The translations under genes and the position numbers were made by a program. The notes under the pieces were generated by a model, which saw only the letters and a program-made list of their open reading frames with translations, did no database searches and had not been told where the DNA came from. 64,000 nucleotides of DNA, from the NCBI GenBank assembly GCA_046329435.1, contig JAXLUR010000002.1, forward strand, positions 1 to 64,000. Direction: 5' to 3'. This document shows positions 1 to 8,650 of this stretch, piece after piece; position 1 is the first letter of the stretch; every line of letters starts with the position of its first letter. Origin of the DNA: M3007 sp046329435 (GTDB lineage Bacteria; Bacteroidota; Bacteroidia; Chitinophagales; Saprospiraceae).

Positions 1-126
1 ATTGTTTTGCGTAGAATCGCAGACCTCCAGCGTTGCACCCGGGCATGGGCCGGGCGCCAGGCAGGTTTGGGCTTCGGCATTCGATAGCCAAAGCGCGCAG
101 ATCAGGAGCGAAAAATATTTGAGCAT
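1..126 (-). CDS. Exported protein, N-terminal fragment (cut by window start)
   Basis: Reading the minus strand from an ATG at 126-124 gives 42 open codons that run off the window. The first 20 residues (MLKYFSLLICALWLSNAEAQ) are a clear signal peptide: a Lys near the N-terminus, a hydrophobic core and an AEA-Q cleavage site. The mature start is rich in Cys, Pro and Gly (TCLAPGPCPG). It begins 38 nt after the stop of the T9SS cargo gene upstream and on the same strand, so the two could be co-transcribed. The function cannot be told from this fragment. A secreted cell-surface protein is the likely class. Confidence 0.6.
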   Translation of the reverse strand, partial: MLKYFSLLICALWLSNAEAQTCLAPGPCPGATLEVCDSTQNN

Positions 127-164
127 GGGATGAGATTTTTAAATGTGATTGCCTCGAAGGAAGA

Positions 165-3014
165 TCAGCGCACGATGATTTTACCGCCGACCATTTTTCC
201 GTCTGCACGCATCAATTGATAGAAATAATAGCCGGAAGGCAGGTTTTTTCGCTGAAAAACATAGGCCGAACCGCTGAACTGCTCGAAGCGAACGGGATGG
301 CCCTGTGCGTCGTACATCAACAGCCTGAAGACGCTTTCCGGAGCGGCATCCTCGATCTGAAGCATGGCTTCCTCGCCAAGCGGATTGGGCATTACCCGCA
401 CCGCAAAGCCGTTGGCGCGCCGCGGCGTTTCTACATTCACACTGATCAAGGGCTGGCCGACGGTATGGAAACAGGTATTGGTAATGACCGGCTCGTTGTA
501 ATCGAAGTAGATCGCCGCGTCATTTTCCACCAGGGCGCCCGACGGCAGATCGCTGCGCGGATTGATCTGGAACCGTACAAACCCGTGCGAGGCCGGTTCG
601 TTTACCGTGCTGTCGGGCAACAGGATGTCGGGAAAGATGAATTTCAAGGCATTGCCTTCAAATTCAAGCTCATACGGGTGACTCGATGAGCCGGGCCGCA
701 AGCTGGCAATATCCAGCATTTCAGACAAGGTATCGCGGATCACCACCAGAAAAGCCGTGTCGTTGCCGGTATTCTGAAAGCGGATCGTGTAGTCGATGGG
801 TTGCCCGGGCTCGATGTAATGCTCTTCCTGCCAGCCCAGCGGGAAGCCCCGTTTGTCGTTCGGGTCGTAAGAGCCGATCACCTCGTCGCAGTGCGTGGCG
901 ATTGCCGGCGCCGGGTTGTCAAACGGCAGTTGAAGCGCCAGATTGGGGCCGCCCGTGCCGCCGCAGGCATTGAGCGCTGCCGAGGGCTCGCCGCCCACGG
1001 GGTGCCCGGGGCGCTGCCGGGTGCGGAGGTAGAAAGAGTGCCCGTCGGGGTTGGGGATGGTAATGACCGAATCCGCCGCTCCGTTCAACTGAATATTGCC
1101 CGTCATCAGGATGATCTGGTCTTCGATGATCACGTAGTCGGTTGCATCGGTCATGTCGCTGCCGGTGTTGATGATTTTGAATTCGGCAGAGGAACCCGTG
1201 CACAATGCGCTGACTTCCAGGTTGGAACCGTCCCACGAATTGTCGGCAGCGTGGCAAATGGTGTCGGGGAAAATATGCGCTTCAGCGCAGACGATATCTC
1301 CAAGGGTGCTCGTGCAGGGTACGCCCAGCAGAATGCGAAATGCCGCACAGTCGCCGGGCAGGATATTGCCCAGTTCATAATGCAAACTATTGATTGTCTG
1401 TGCGCTGACGGGAAAATCGCTGCTCTGGAAGATCAGCGTCGAGTCGTAGGTGATATCGAGATAAGCGCCGTAGGCGATCTGGTTGCCATAGTTGCAGTAC
1501 TGAACATTGTAAACCGTCGTGTTGCAGCGCCGGATCAAACCGCTGCCGATCGACACATCCAGTACGGGGCAAACCGTGCCGCTTTGAAGCGCAATGTCGG
1601 GCGCCTGAACAGTCTGGTTGGGGCCCGTGACCGTGACAACTGGCGTATCGCAGGCCGCCCACAAGGCTGCGTTGCCCGAAAGCGGCAGTACGCTGAGGGC
1701 ATATTCTCCTTCGGATACAGCCATAACATATTCTCCGTCAATCGATTGTACCAGCTGATAAAAAGCCTCTCCGGCGCTGTCCACCGCTTTTACCATAAAA
1801 ATGGGCGGCGTATTGGTTTCATCGGGGTCTTTGACACAGTTGCTGTTTTGGTCCCAGAAAATATGCCCTTGCAGCGTGTTGAAAGGCGAAGCGCCCGACT
1901 CGTCCAGTTTGACCAGCACGGCACGGTAGCCTTCTTCCGTTTCGCCGGCCATTGCAAAATGCTGGTCGCCCGTGCGAATGACGGCCCAGGGCATGTCGGC
2001 AAAAGGCAGGGCCACGTTCGACAGGGAGTCGCCGTTGGCCGCTATTTTCAGCAAGCGGGTGGTGGCCGACCCCGGCGTACCCGTGTACACCGGCGCGAAA
2101 AGCGTATTGTCGGCATCGCGCACGAGATCGTGGGCAATAAACGATGCTGGAATATCGCTCAACGGCACGGGGTTGTATTGCCGGTACCATTGCTCTGTGC
2201 CCAATGGACTGACTTTGAGGAAATCCAGGCCGTTCGGGTTGGACTGATAGGTATTCCCCATGAACACCAGGCTGCCATCGGTGTTGGCGACCAGTGCGAT
2301 GCCGTTTTGGTAGTAGTTTTTGGCGTAAAAATTCAGCCAGAGCACATTGCCGTCGCCGTCCAGCCGGGCCATCACCAGGTCGCGGTTGCCACTGGCGTTT
2401 TTACGCGTGCCGCCGAGGGCAATCTGGCCGCCGGGCAAGGCCGCCAGGCAGGCGTCGATTTCGTCAAAATTGTTGAATCCCAGGTTTTTATCCCAGATGA
2501 TCGAGCCGGCTGCACTGATTTTTAATACCCTGAAATGTTGTTCAAAATCTGCGTCGCGTGTTTCGCCTGCCACGAAGAGGGCGCCATCGGAGCCGAGTGC
2601 GAGTTCGTGCAGGCTGTTGGGCAGGAAGCCGTTTTCGAGCGGAAGACTCCAGAGTACGAGGCCGTCGTAGTCGATGTGGAAAAGTACGTTGCGTTGCCCG
2701 TTCGGGCCGGCCTGGCCTTCCGTCAGAACGGCGAAGCCGCCGGGAAGCGCGCAGGCCGCCACGGCATTTTTGCCGAGCGCGTTGGACTGGCTGGTCCAGA
2801 TGACGCCGCCCGTTGTGTTGGTACGGACGAGCAACATCTGATTATCGGTAGATACGCCGCCGGCAAGCAAAAAACCGCCGTCCGGGGCCTGTACAAGGTC
2901 GCGAAAAAAACTGTGTTCGGGATTGTAAACTTCCCTGAAAGTGCTCTGGCTCCAAAGTAAGCCGGAAGCCGTCAGGGAGAACAGGGTGCCTAGTAAAAAT
3001 CGAAAAATGTTCAT
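165..3014 (-). CDS. Secreted beta-propeller-like protein with T9SS type A sorting domain
   Basis: The 949-residue product opens with a signal peptide (MNIFRFLLGTLFSLTASG, cleavage near residue 22). Residues about 25-365 carry repeats of the type APDGGFLLAGG, SDGALFVAGET and PGGQIALGGTR, which suggest a beta-propeller. Around 385 is a HIFWDQNSNCVKDPDE segment like those in SdrD-B-like surface modules. GSYDPNDK near 720 marks a domain common in Saprospiria secreted proteins (DUF7619 type). The last about 85 residues, from MPNPLGEEA to GGKIIVR, have the form of a T9SS type A sorting domain. By family knowledge it should cross the outer membrane by T9SS and be released or anchored. The actual role is unknown; adhesion or polymer binding is a guess. 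Confidence 0.85.
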   Translation of the reverse strand: MNIFRFLLGTLFSLTASGLLWSQSTFREVYNPEHSFFRDLVQAPDGGFLLAGGVSTDNQMLLVRTNTTGGVIWTSQSNALGKNAVAACALPGGFAVLTEGQAGPNGQRNVLFHIDYDGLVLWSLPLENGFLPNSLHELALGSDGALFVAGETRDADFEQHFRVLKISAAGSIIWDKNLGFNNFDEIDACLAALPGGQIALGGTRKNASGNRDLVMARLDGDGNVLWLNFYAKNYYQNGIALVANTDGSLVFMGNTYQSNPNGLDFLKVSPLGTEQWYRQYNPVPLSDIPASFIAHDLVRDADNTLFAPVYTGTPGSATTRLLKIAANGDSLSNVALPFADMPWAVIRTGDQHFAMAGETEEGYRAVLVKLDESGASPFNTLQGHIFWDQNSNCVKDPDETNTPPIFMVKAVDSAGEAFYQLVQSIDGEYVMAVSEGEYALSVLPLSGNAALWAACDTPVVTVTGPNQTVQAPDIALQSGTVCPVLDVSIGSGLIRRCNTTVYNVQYCNYGNQIAYGAYLDITYDSTLIFQSSDFPVSAQTINSLHYELGNILPGDCAAFRILLGVPCTSTLGDIVCAEAHIFPDTICHAADNSWDGSNLEVSALCTGSSAEFKIINTGSDMTDATDYVIIEDQIILMTGNIQLNGAADSVITIPNPDGHSFYLRTRQRPGHPVGGEPSAALNACGGTGGPNLALQLPFDNPAPAIATHCDEVIGSYDPNDKRGFPLGWQEEHYIEPGQPIDYTIRFQNTGNDTAFLVVIRDTLSEMLDIASLRPGSSSHPYELEFEGNALKFIFPDILLPDSTVNEPASHGFVRFQINPRSDLPSGALVENDAAIYFDYNEPVITNTCFHTVGQPLISVNVETPRRANGFAVRVMPNPLGEEAMLQIEDAAPESVFRLLMYDAQGHPVRFEQFSGSAYVFQRKNLPSGYYFYQLMRADGKMVGGKIIVR

Positions 3015-3261
3015 GCCGGTTAAGGTTGGTGATTAGTACCGATTATTGATGGTACAAAAGTGCCGGCAAACAGCGGGCGGAACAAAGACATTTTTTGCTT
3101 GTTTTCAAGTTGATTTTTTTGTAAAAAATAACATAAATAATTAAAAATCAATTTTTTAATAAAAATTATAACCTTTGTTTTTCAAAACCAAGTAAAATGA
3201 GCGGACGGATTTTTTGCCCCTGTGACTGCCGATATTTGACCCAAAATACCCTGTTCAGGTT

Positions 3262-4671
3262 ATGACGGATACGCCGCTTCTGCAAATCCTGCGCACGCTG
3301 TCGCCCGCTGCCTTGCGGGCCTTCGACAAGTATGTGCATTCGCCTTATCTGGTCACGCATGCCGACACGGTCGGTTTGTATGATTATCTGCGGCCTTTGT
3401 TGCAGCATGCCGACCCGGCTTTGCTACGCAAGGAAAAGGTGGCCGAAACGCTGGGCCATTCCGCGACCCGCCTGGCCCACCTGAGCAGTTACCTGCTGGA
3501 GACGCTCGAATCGTTTCTCGCCCTGGAAGACTGGTTGCAGCAAGGGCACGAACAGCATCTGCTGACGGTGGCGCACCTGCGCCGCCTGCGCCTCGACGAG
3601 CCCGCCGCCGCCATGCTGCGCTACGCCCGCCGCCGCCTCGAAGCCGATCCGCGGCGCGGCGGCGAATATCACCGCTTGCTGTACCAGTTTCAGCTGGAAT
3701 CGCTGCAACTCTCCCAGCAACAGGGGCGGGCGCGGGCGCTGCCTATCCAGGAATTGTCCGATGCGCAGGATGTGGCGTTCATTTGCGAAAAACTGCGCAC
3801 AGGTTGTTTGCTCAGCAGTCATCAGGCCGTGGCGCAGCAGGGTTACGACAAAGGCTTGCTCGACAGTGTGCTGCGCTTTCTGGACGGGCATGCCTACCTC
3901 GACATTCCCATCGTGGCGGCCTATTTTCACGGCTACTACGCCCAGCTGGGCCACGCCGGCAGCGACGAACATTTCCGCCGGCTGAAAGCGGTGCTGCAGG
4001 CGCATGCCGGCCGTTTTTCGCTGGGCGAAACCCACGACCTTTACCTGCTGGCGATCAATTTTTGCATTCGGCGCATCAACCAGGCCGAGGAAAGTTATTT
4101 CCGCGACGTTTTCGAACTCTACCAGTCGGGCCTGCAACACGGCGCCCTGCTCGAAGACGGCGTGCTGTCGCGCTGGACCTACACCAATATTGCCCTGAGC
4201 GCCTTTCGGCTGCGGGAATTCGACTGGGTGCAGCAATTTTTGAAAGATTTTGCGCCGCTTCTGCCCGCCGGGCACCGCGAAGGCGCCTTTCATTTCAATA
4301 TGGCGCGTTATCACTATCACCTCGGGCGGCATCGCGAATCGATGCAACATTTGTTGCGCATGGACTACGACGACGTGCTGCACAACCTCGCCGCCAAAAC
4401 CCTGCTTTGCATTATTTATTACGAACTGGAGGAGTACGACGCCCTCGATAACCAGCTCGACAGCTTGCGCGCGTTCATCCGCAGGAAAAAAATACTGGGC
4501 TACCACCGCGCCAATTATTCGTCATTCATCCACATCATGCGGCAGTTGTCGGCGCTGCCGCACCGCGACACCAGGGCCCTGGCCCATTTGCGCGCGCAGA
4601 TCGAGGCGGCGGTCAATCTGCCGGAACGGGAGTGGTTTTTGCGGCAAATCGGACAGGGGACTGCTGCTTGA
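3262..4671 (+). CDS. Alpha-helical repeat protein of unknown function
   Basis: The 469-residue protein has no signal peptide or membrane segment. It is almost entirely helical with many Leu, Ala, Arg and His residues, and paired helices such as LLPAGHREGAFHFNMARYHYHLG resemble degenerate TPR units in the second half. It starts at an ATG after a 247-bp AT-rich spacer that separates it from the divergent secreted-protein gene. It ends about 70 nt before the peroxiredoxin gene, which has its own promoter element. A cytoplasmic scaffold or protein-interaction role is possible, but no family was recognised with confidence. Confidence 0.75.
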   Translation: MTDTPLLQILRTLSPAALRAFDKYVHSPYLVTHADTVGLYDYLRPLLQHADPALLRKEKVAETLGHSATRLAHLSSYLLETLESFLALEDWLQQGHEQHLLTVAHLRRLRLDEPAAAMLRYARRRLEADPRRGGEYHRLLYQFQLESLQLSQQQGRARALPIQELSDAQDVAFICEKLRTGCLLSSHQAVAQQGYDKGLLDSVLRFLDGHAYLDIPIVAAYFHGYYAQLGHAGSDEHFRRLKAVLQAHAGRFSLGETHDLYLLAINFCIRRINQAEESYFRDVFELYQSGLQHGALLEDGVLSRWTYTNIALSAFRLREFDWVQQFLKDFAPLLPAGHREGAFHFNMARYHYHLGRHRESMQHLLRMDYDDVLHNLAAKTLLCIIYYELEEYDALDNQLDSLRAFIRRKKILGYHRANYSSFIHIMRQLSALPHRDTRALAHLRAQIEAAVNLPEREWFLRQIGQGTAA

Positions 4672-4695
4672 TGCACTTCGCTTCGCGCTTTTGTA

Positions 4696-4703
4696 TAATT
4701 TTG
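4696..4703 (+). promoter_or_regulatory. Bacteroidota -7 promoter element for the peroxiredoxin gene
   Basis: TAATTTTG matches the Bacteroidota consensus TAnnTTTG and lies 37 nt before the peroxiredoxin ATG. No convincing -33 TTTG sits at the usual distance. Confidence 0.45.
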
Positions 4704-4740
4704 CAGCCAGTATTTTTACCCGACCATTCATCCACGATTT

Positions 4741-5214
4741 ATGCCACTCCAACCCGGCGACAAAGCCCCCGATTTCAGCCTCCGCTCCAGCGACAAATCC
4801 ATTGTAAAACTTTCCGAGCAGCAGGGGCAAAATGTCGTCCTCCTGTTTTTTCCGCTGGCTTTCACCGGCGTTTGTACCAAAGAACTTTGCATGATGCGCG
4901 ACAGCCTGGCCGACTATGAAAAGCTCGATGCCCGCATCCTCGCCGTTTCGGTTGACAGTATTTTCACGCTCCAGAAATGGAAAGAAGAGCAGGGCTTTAA
5001 CTTTCCGCTGTTGTCCGACTTTAATAAAGCGGTCAGCAAAAAGTACGACGCGCTGTACAAGGATTTTGCCTACGAGATGAAAGGCGTTTCGAAACGCGCC
5101 GCATTTGTGATCGACCGGAAAGGAACCATTCGCTATGCGGAAGTGTTGGAAAGCGCCGGCGATCTGCCTGATTTTCAGGCCGTACAACAAACCCTGCAGG
5201 CGCTGAAAGGCTAG
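4741..5214 (+). CDS. Peroxiredoxin, BCP/PrxQ type
   Basis: The 157-residue protein is a thioredoxin-fold peroxidase that reduces hydrogen peroxide and organic peroxides in the cytoplasm. The active site FTGVCTKELC puts the peroxidatic Cys at 45 and a second Cys at 50. This is the same 5-residue spacing as the resolving Cys of the BCP/PrxQ group, although the usual Thr-Pro-Gly-Cys is Thr-Gly-Val-Cys here. The N-terminal GDKAPDFSL is the typical AhpC/TSA opening. It appears to be a single-gene unit before clpS. The AhpE subgroup is the main alternative. Confidence 0.92.
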   Translation: MPLQPGDKAPDFSLRSSDKSIVKLSEQQGQNVVLLFFPLAFTGVCTKELCMMRDSLADYEKLDARILAVSVDSIFTLQKWKEEQGFNFPLLSDFNKAVSKKYDALYKDFAYEMKGVSKRAAFVIDRKGTIRYAEVLESAGDLPDFQAVQQTLQALKG

Positions 5215-5270
5215 ACCTGCGATCAATACACTGCCGGAAAACCTGTCAGAACAAACTATCAACGACCGCC

Positions 5271-5570
5271 ATGCCCAACACAAGGCCACAATGGGAAGAA
5301 GAGGAAGACGTCCTGGTTGAAGATGATATTGGTTCGGGTGAGCCTTCCCGGATTATTGTTTTCAACGACGATCACAACACGTTCGAGTGGGTCATCCAGT
5401 GTTTTATGGAAGTGCTGCGGCATACCCATGAGCAGGCGGAGCAATTGTCGCTGATCATCCACTTCAAAGGCAAGGCGACGGTAAAGACGGGCCCCCGCAA
5501 CGAACTTCAGCCGCTTTGTGAGGGATTGCAGGACCGGGGCCTGTCGGCGGAACTGGACGAGGGCGCGTAG
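5271..5570 (+). CDS. clpS: ATP-dependent Clp protease adaptor ClpS
   Basis: The 99-residue protein is an N-recognin: it binds N-terminal destabilising residues (Leu, Phe, Tyr, Trp) and delivers substrates to the ClpA/ClpC unfoldase. The family signature is present in IIVFNDDHNTFEWVIQCF, which carries the Asn-Asp-Asp of the binding pocket, and in IIHFKGKATVKTG near residue 65. The acidic N-terminal extension (about 27 residues) is the flexible part that engages the unfoldase. It starts at ATG 5271, 56 nt after the peroxiredoxin stop. The Aat transferase that makes N-degrons is encoded 0.6 kb downstream on the same strand. Confidence 0.95.
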   Translation: MPNTRPQWEEEEDVLVEDDIGSGEPSRIIVFNDDHNTFEWVIQCFMEVLRHTHEQAEQLSLIIHFKGKATVKTGPRNELQPLCEGLQDRGLSAELDEGA

Positions 5571-5692
5571 GTAACAGAGAAAAAATAGGAGACCAAACGG
5601 AACAGCACCGTTACAGTGTGCTATTTTCACGGCTTAAAGCCTGTTTACCAAATCGTTTACATTCTTCACTCAAACTCCTTATTTTTTCTGTT

Positions 5693-6079
5693 ATGGAAAC
5701 TTTGGATCAACCCACAACCGATCAACGTACCGCCAGCGATGGCAACCGCATTGTCGCTTACATCATCGACGCGGTGGTGACCGGCGCACTTTCCTTCATT
5801 CCTTTCGTCGGCTGGATTGCAGGTATCGCCTACTTCCTCACGCGCGACGGCTTGCCCTTTCTCAATGGCCAAAGCATCGGGAAAAAAGCCATGAATCTGC
5901 GTGCCGTTACCTCCGACGGACAGGACCTGACCAACAACTGGGGCCCGGTGATCATTCGCAACGTCGTGCTGATCATTCCGTTCTTCCCCATCGTCGAACT
6001 GATCGTAATGCTTACCAATCCGCAAAAACTGCGCCTTGGCGACCAGTGGGCCAAAACAAAGGTGATTGCCGTCGGCTGA
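5693..6079 (+). CDS. RDD family membrane protein
   Basis: This is a small integral membrane protein of about 128 residues. I chose the ATG at 5693 (METLDQPTTDQ) because the upstream in-frame extension looks like leader sequence. The RDD domain is seen as RIVAYIIDAVVTG, with the Arg and Asp in the first membrane helix, followed by two more hydrophobic segments (VVLIIPFFPIVELIVML). LNGQSIGKKAMNLRAVT is the usual loop. The function of RDD proteins is poorly defined; some are linked to ion or Na+/H+ exchange. It lies between clpS and aat, but a terminator and a promoter separate it from aat. Confidence 0.88.
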   Translation: METLDQPTTDQRTASDGNRIVAYIIDAVVTGALSFIPFVGWIAGIAYFLTRDGLPFLNGQSIGKKAMNLRAVTSDGQDLTNNWGPVIIRNVVLIIPFFPIVELIVMLTNPQKLRLGDQWAKTKVIAVG

Positions 6080-6115
6080 TCGCCCGCTCTATCTGACAAC
6101 ACAACCATGATTCCC

Positions 6116-6151
6116 GGCGGCAGGAAATAAACCCCTGCCGCCTTTATTTTT
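6116..6151 (+). terminator. Rho-independent terminator after the RDD gene
   Basis: A perfect 9-bp stem (6116-6124 with 6134-6142, GGCGGCAGG and its complement) with a 9-nt loop is followed by TTTATTTTT. The T-rich tail overlaps the -7 element of the next gene, so one transcript ends where the next begins. Confidence 0.75.
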
Positions 6152-6152
6152 G
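6145..6152 (+). promoter_or_regulatory. Bacteroidota -7 promoter element for aat
   Basis: TATTTTTG matches TAnnTTTG, 35 nt before the GTG start of aat and inside the T tail of the preceding terminator. Confidence 0.45.
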
Positions 6153-6186
6153 CCCCTTCTCCTGATCAATTATCTCCTGCTCCCGC

Positions 6187-6915
6187 GTGCCCGTCTTTTG
6201 GCTCAACGAAAACGAACTGAGTTTCCCGCATCCCAGCCTTGCCGAGCCGGGCGGCGGGCTGTTGGCCGTCGGCGGCGATCTGAGCCCCGAGCGCCTGGTG
6301 CTGGCCTATCGCAACGGCATTTTCCCCTGGTTTGAAGAAGGCGGTTATTTTTACTGGTACGCTCCCGACCCCCGCTGCGTGCTTTTCCCGGCCGAACTGG
6401 TCGTGCATAAAAGCATGCGTTCCATTTTTAACCAGCACAAATTTTCCTATACCCTTGACACCTGTTTCGTCGAGGTCGTCAGGGCCTGTGCCGCCATCCC
6501 GCGCGAGGGGCAAAAAGGCACCTGGATCAGCGAGGCTTTTATTGAAGGCTATGTAGCCTTGCACGAACTGGGGCTGGCGCATTCGGTAGAGGTATGGCAG
6601 GGCAAAGAACTGGTCGGCGGCCTGTACGGCGTGTCGCTGGGCAAGGTGTATTATGGAGAAAGCATGTTTGCGAGGGTTTCGAACGCCTCGAAAGCGGGTT
6701 TTATCCGCCTCGTGCAAGCCCTGGAAAAGGCGGAATTTACACTCATCGATTGTCAGCAAGACACCGAGCACCTCATGCGACTGGGCGCCCGAAACATCAG
6801 CCGCGAGCTCTTTCTCGAACATATGACCCGCAATGCCTACGCCCGCACCCAGATGGGGCGCTGGGAATTTGACGAGCAAACTGGTATCCGCTGCAACGCC
6901 GCACCGGAGTCATAA
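6187..6915 (+). CDS. aat: Leucyl/phenylalanyl-tRNA--protein transferase
   Basis: The 242-residue cytoplasmic enzyme transfers Leu or Phe from aminoacyl-tRNA to proteins with N-terminal Lys or Arg, creating N-degrons that ClpS reads. Family marks are FPHPSLAEPGGGLLAVGGDL near the start, NGIFPWF, the WYAPDPRCV loop, GGLYGVSLGKVYYGESMF in the GNAT-like core and FTLIDCQQ. It uses a GTG start at 6187, since no ATG fits the family start. The length is normal. clpS lies 0.6 kb upstream, so both halves of the bacterial N-degron pathway are in one neighbourhood. Confidence 0.96.
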   Translation: MPVFWLNENELSFPHPSLAEPGGGLLAVGGDLSPERLVLAYRNGIFPWFEEGGYFYWYAPDPRCVLFPAELVVHKSMRSIFNQHKFSYTLDTCFVEVVRACAAIPREGQKGTWISEAFIEGYVALHELGLAHSVEVWQGKELVGGLYGVSLGKVYYGESMFARVSNASKAGFIRLVQALEKAEFTLIDCQQDTEHLMRLGARNISRELFLEHMTRNAYARTQMGRWEFDEQTGIRCNAAPES

Positions 6916-6923
6916 GAGCTGGT

Positions 6924-8495
6924 TCAATGCAACGAAGTCACGTTGACCCGTTCCAGATTGATGAGAATCAGTTGAATATGCTTTTCGTGCGCCTGTTTTT
7001 CAAATTCGCTGATCATCTCCAGTACATCGTAATCGACAAAACGACTGTTGGAACCGTCGATCGTGAGCACCGAATACGGCGGTATCTTGTACAGGGCTTT
7101 CCGAAGGTTGACCTTGTTTAGAAAAGTCACCATGGAGTTCAGCTGGATGGTAAAATGTTCGGTCGCCGACTGCCGGTGCTGCTCAATGTCGTATTCGGCC
7201 TTGAAATTGTTTCGGACGATAAAATAGATGGAAATAGCCAGCCCGATGGCCACGCCTTCGAGCAGATCGGTCATAAGAATGACCACAATCGTGATGACAA
7301 AAGGCAAAAACTGATTCCAGCCCAGGCGGTACATGTGTTTGTAAAGCGTCGGGCGTGTCAGGTTGTAGCCGGTCATGAGCAGGATGGCCGACAGGGATGC
7401 GTACGGAATCTGATTGATGGCAAAGGGCAACACCGAGACCGACAGCAAGAGTAATACGCCGTGTGTGAATGCGGAAAGTCGCGTACGGGCGCCGGCATCG
7501 ACGTTGGCTGCGCCGCGCACGATGACGGCTGTCATCGGTATGGCGCCCACAAGGCCGCAGGCCATATTGCCCACGCCCTGCGCGATGAGTTCGCGGTTGA
7601 CCGGGGTTTTGCGTTTGAGCGGATCGAGTTTGTCGATGGCCTCCACGCAGAGCAGGGTTTCGAGGCTGGCCAGCAGGGCTATGGTGAAGGCATCTTTGAA
7701 CACCTGGTTGTTGTCCCAAAGGCGGGAAAAATCGGCCGTTTGGATTTGCCCGAAAATATTGGCCGGGATGTTGACGATCTGCGAGGCCTTGAGCGCCCAG
7801 GCCGGTTGCAGGTTCTGACAGGCAAAATTGATGGCCACTCCGGCCAGCACGACCAGCAAGGGCAGGGGCAACCATTTGGCCTTTTTTCTGAAAAATCGCC
7901 CCAGCGAGCCCAGCAAAGCCAGCGATACCAGGCTGATGGCTACCACCGGCAGGGAGAAATGATGGTAGAAATTGCCCGCGTTTTTGTAAAAATTGTTGTC
8001 GCTGAACAGGCTGGAAAATCCCTCCGTCCAGAAATCAGGCTGATCGTAGCCCAGGGCAAGCGGTATTTGTTTGGAAATCAGGATGACGCCGATGGCGGCC
8101 AGCATGCCCTTGATCACCGCCGACGGGAAGTAGTTGGCCACTGTGCCCAGTTTCAGCAAACCCATCCCCAATTGGATGGCGCCCGCCAGAAACACGGAGA
8201 GCAAAAAAATCCGGTAATCGCCCAGGCTGATAATGGAAGCGCCGACTACCGTGGTCAGGCCGGCAGCCGGCCCCGAAACACCCAGTTGCGAACCGCTGAC
8301 GAGCGAGACGACGATGCCGCCAACCACCCCGGACAGGATGCCGGCGTACAGTGGCGCCCCGGAAGCCAGGGAAATCCCCAGACACAACGGGAGGGCGACC
8401 AGAAAAACCGTCAGCCCGGCAGGCAAGTCGTGTTTAAACCAGATTAAACGATAGTAATGAAGTCTCCTGGGCGATAGTAAATCTGAGGTATTCAT
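6924..8495 (-). CDS. SulP family anion transporter with STAS domain
   Basis: The inner-membrane transporter of about 523 residues has many hydrophobic helices from LPAGLTVFLVALPLCLGISL onward, in the order usual for SulP/SLC26 proteins. The hydrophilic C-terminus (about 440-523) fits a STAS domain, including YSVLTIDGSNSRFVDYDVLEM. Substrates of the family include sulfate, bicarbonate and other anions. There is no carbonic anhydrase or sulfate-assimilation gene beside it to decide. I placed the start at ATG 8495 (MNTSDLL); an in-frame ATG at 8513 is possible. The gene is convergent with aat and ends 8 bp from it. Confidence 0.9.
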   Translation of the reverse strand: MNTSDLLSPRRLHYYRLIWFKHDLPAGLTVFLVALPLCLGISLASGAPLYAGILSGVVGGIVVSLVSGSQLGVSGPAAGLTTVVGASIISLGDYRIFLLSVFLAGAIQLGMGLLKLGTVANYFPSAVIKGMLAAIGVILISKQIPLALGYDQPDFWTEGFSSLFSDNNFYKNAGNFYHHFSLPVVAISLVSLALLGSLGRFFRKKAKWLPLPLLVVLAGVAINFACQNLQPAWALKASQIVNIPANIFGQIQTADFSRLWDNNQVFKDAFTIALLASLETLLCVEAIDKLDPLKRKTPVNRELIAQGVGNMACGLVGAIPMTAVIVRGAANVDAGARTRLSAFTHGVLLLLSVSVLPFAINQIPYASLSAILLMTGYNLTRPTLYKHMYRLGWNQFLPFVITIVVILMTDLLEGVAIGLAISIYFIVRNNFKAEYDIEQHRQSATEHFTIQLNSMVTFLNKVNLRKALYKIPPYSVLTIDGSNSRFVDYDVLEMISEFEKQAHEKHIQLILINLERVNVTSLH

Positions 8496-8650
8496 GCGTA
8501 TTAAATGCTTCAAAAGGCAATTAACGAAAAAATGAAATCCTTATTGAACGATGTCATGCCGATTGATGACGATACACGTTGGCGGAATGTAGCGGATGGA
8601 AGTACATTCGCCCGATCCTGTCCAAATTTTATTCAATATTCCCTTTAAAA

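Noticed and set aside
801..2525. 574-codon plus-strand ORF opposite the first T9SS gene
   Set aside because: Antisense shadow with no recognisable fold.
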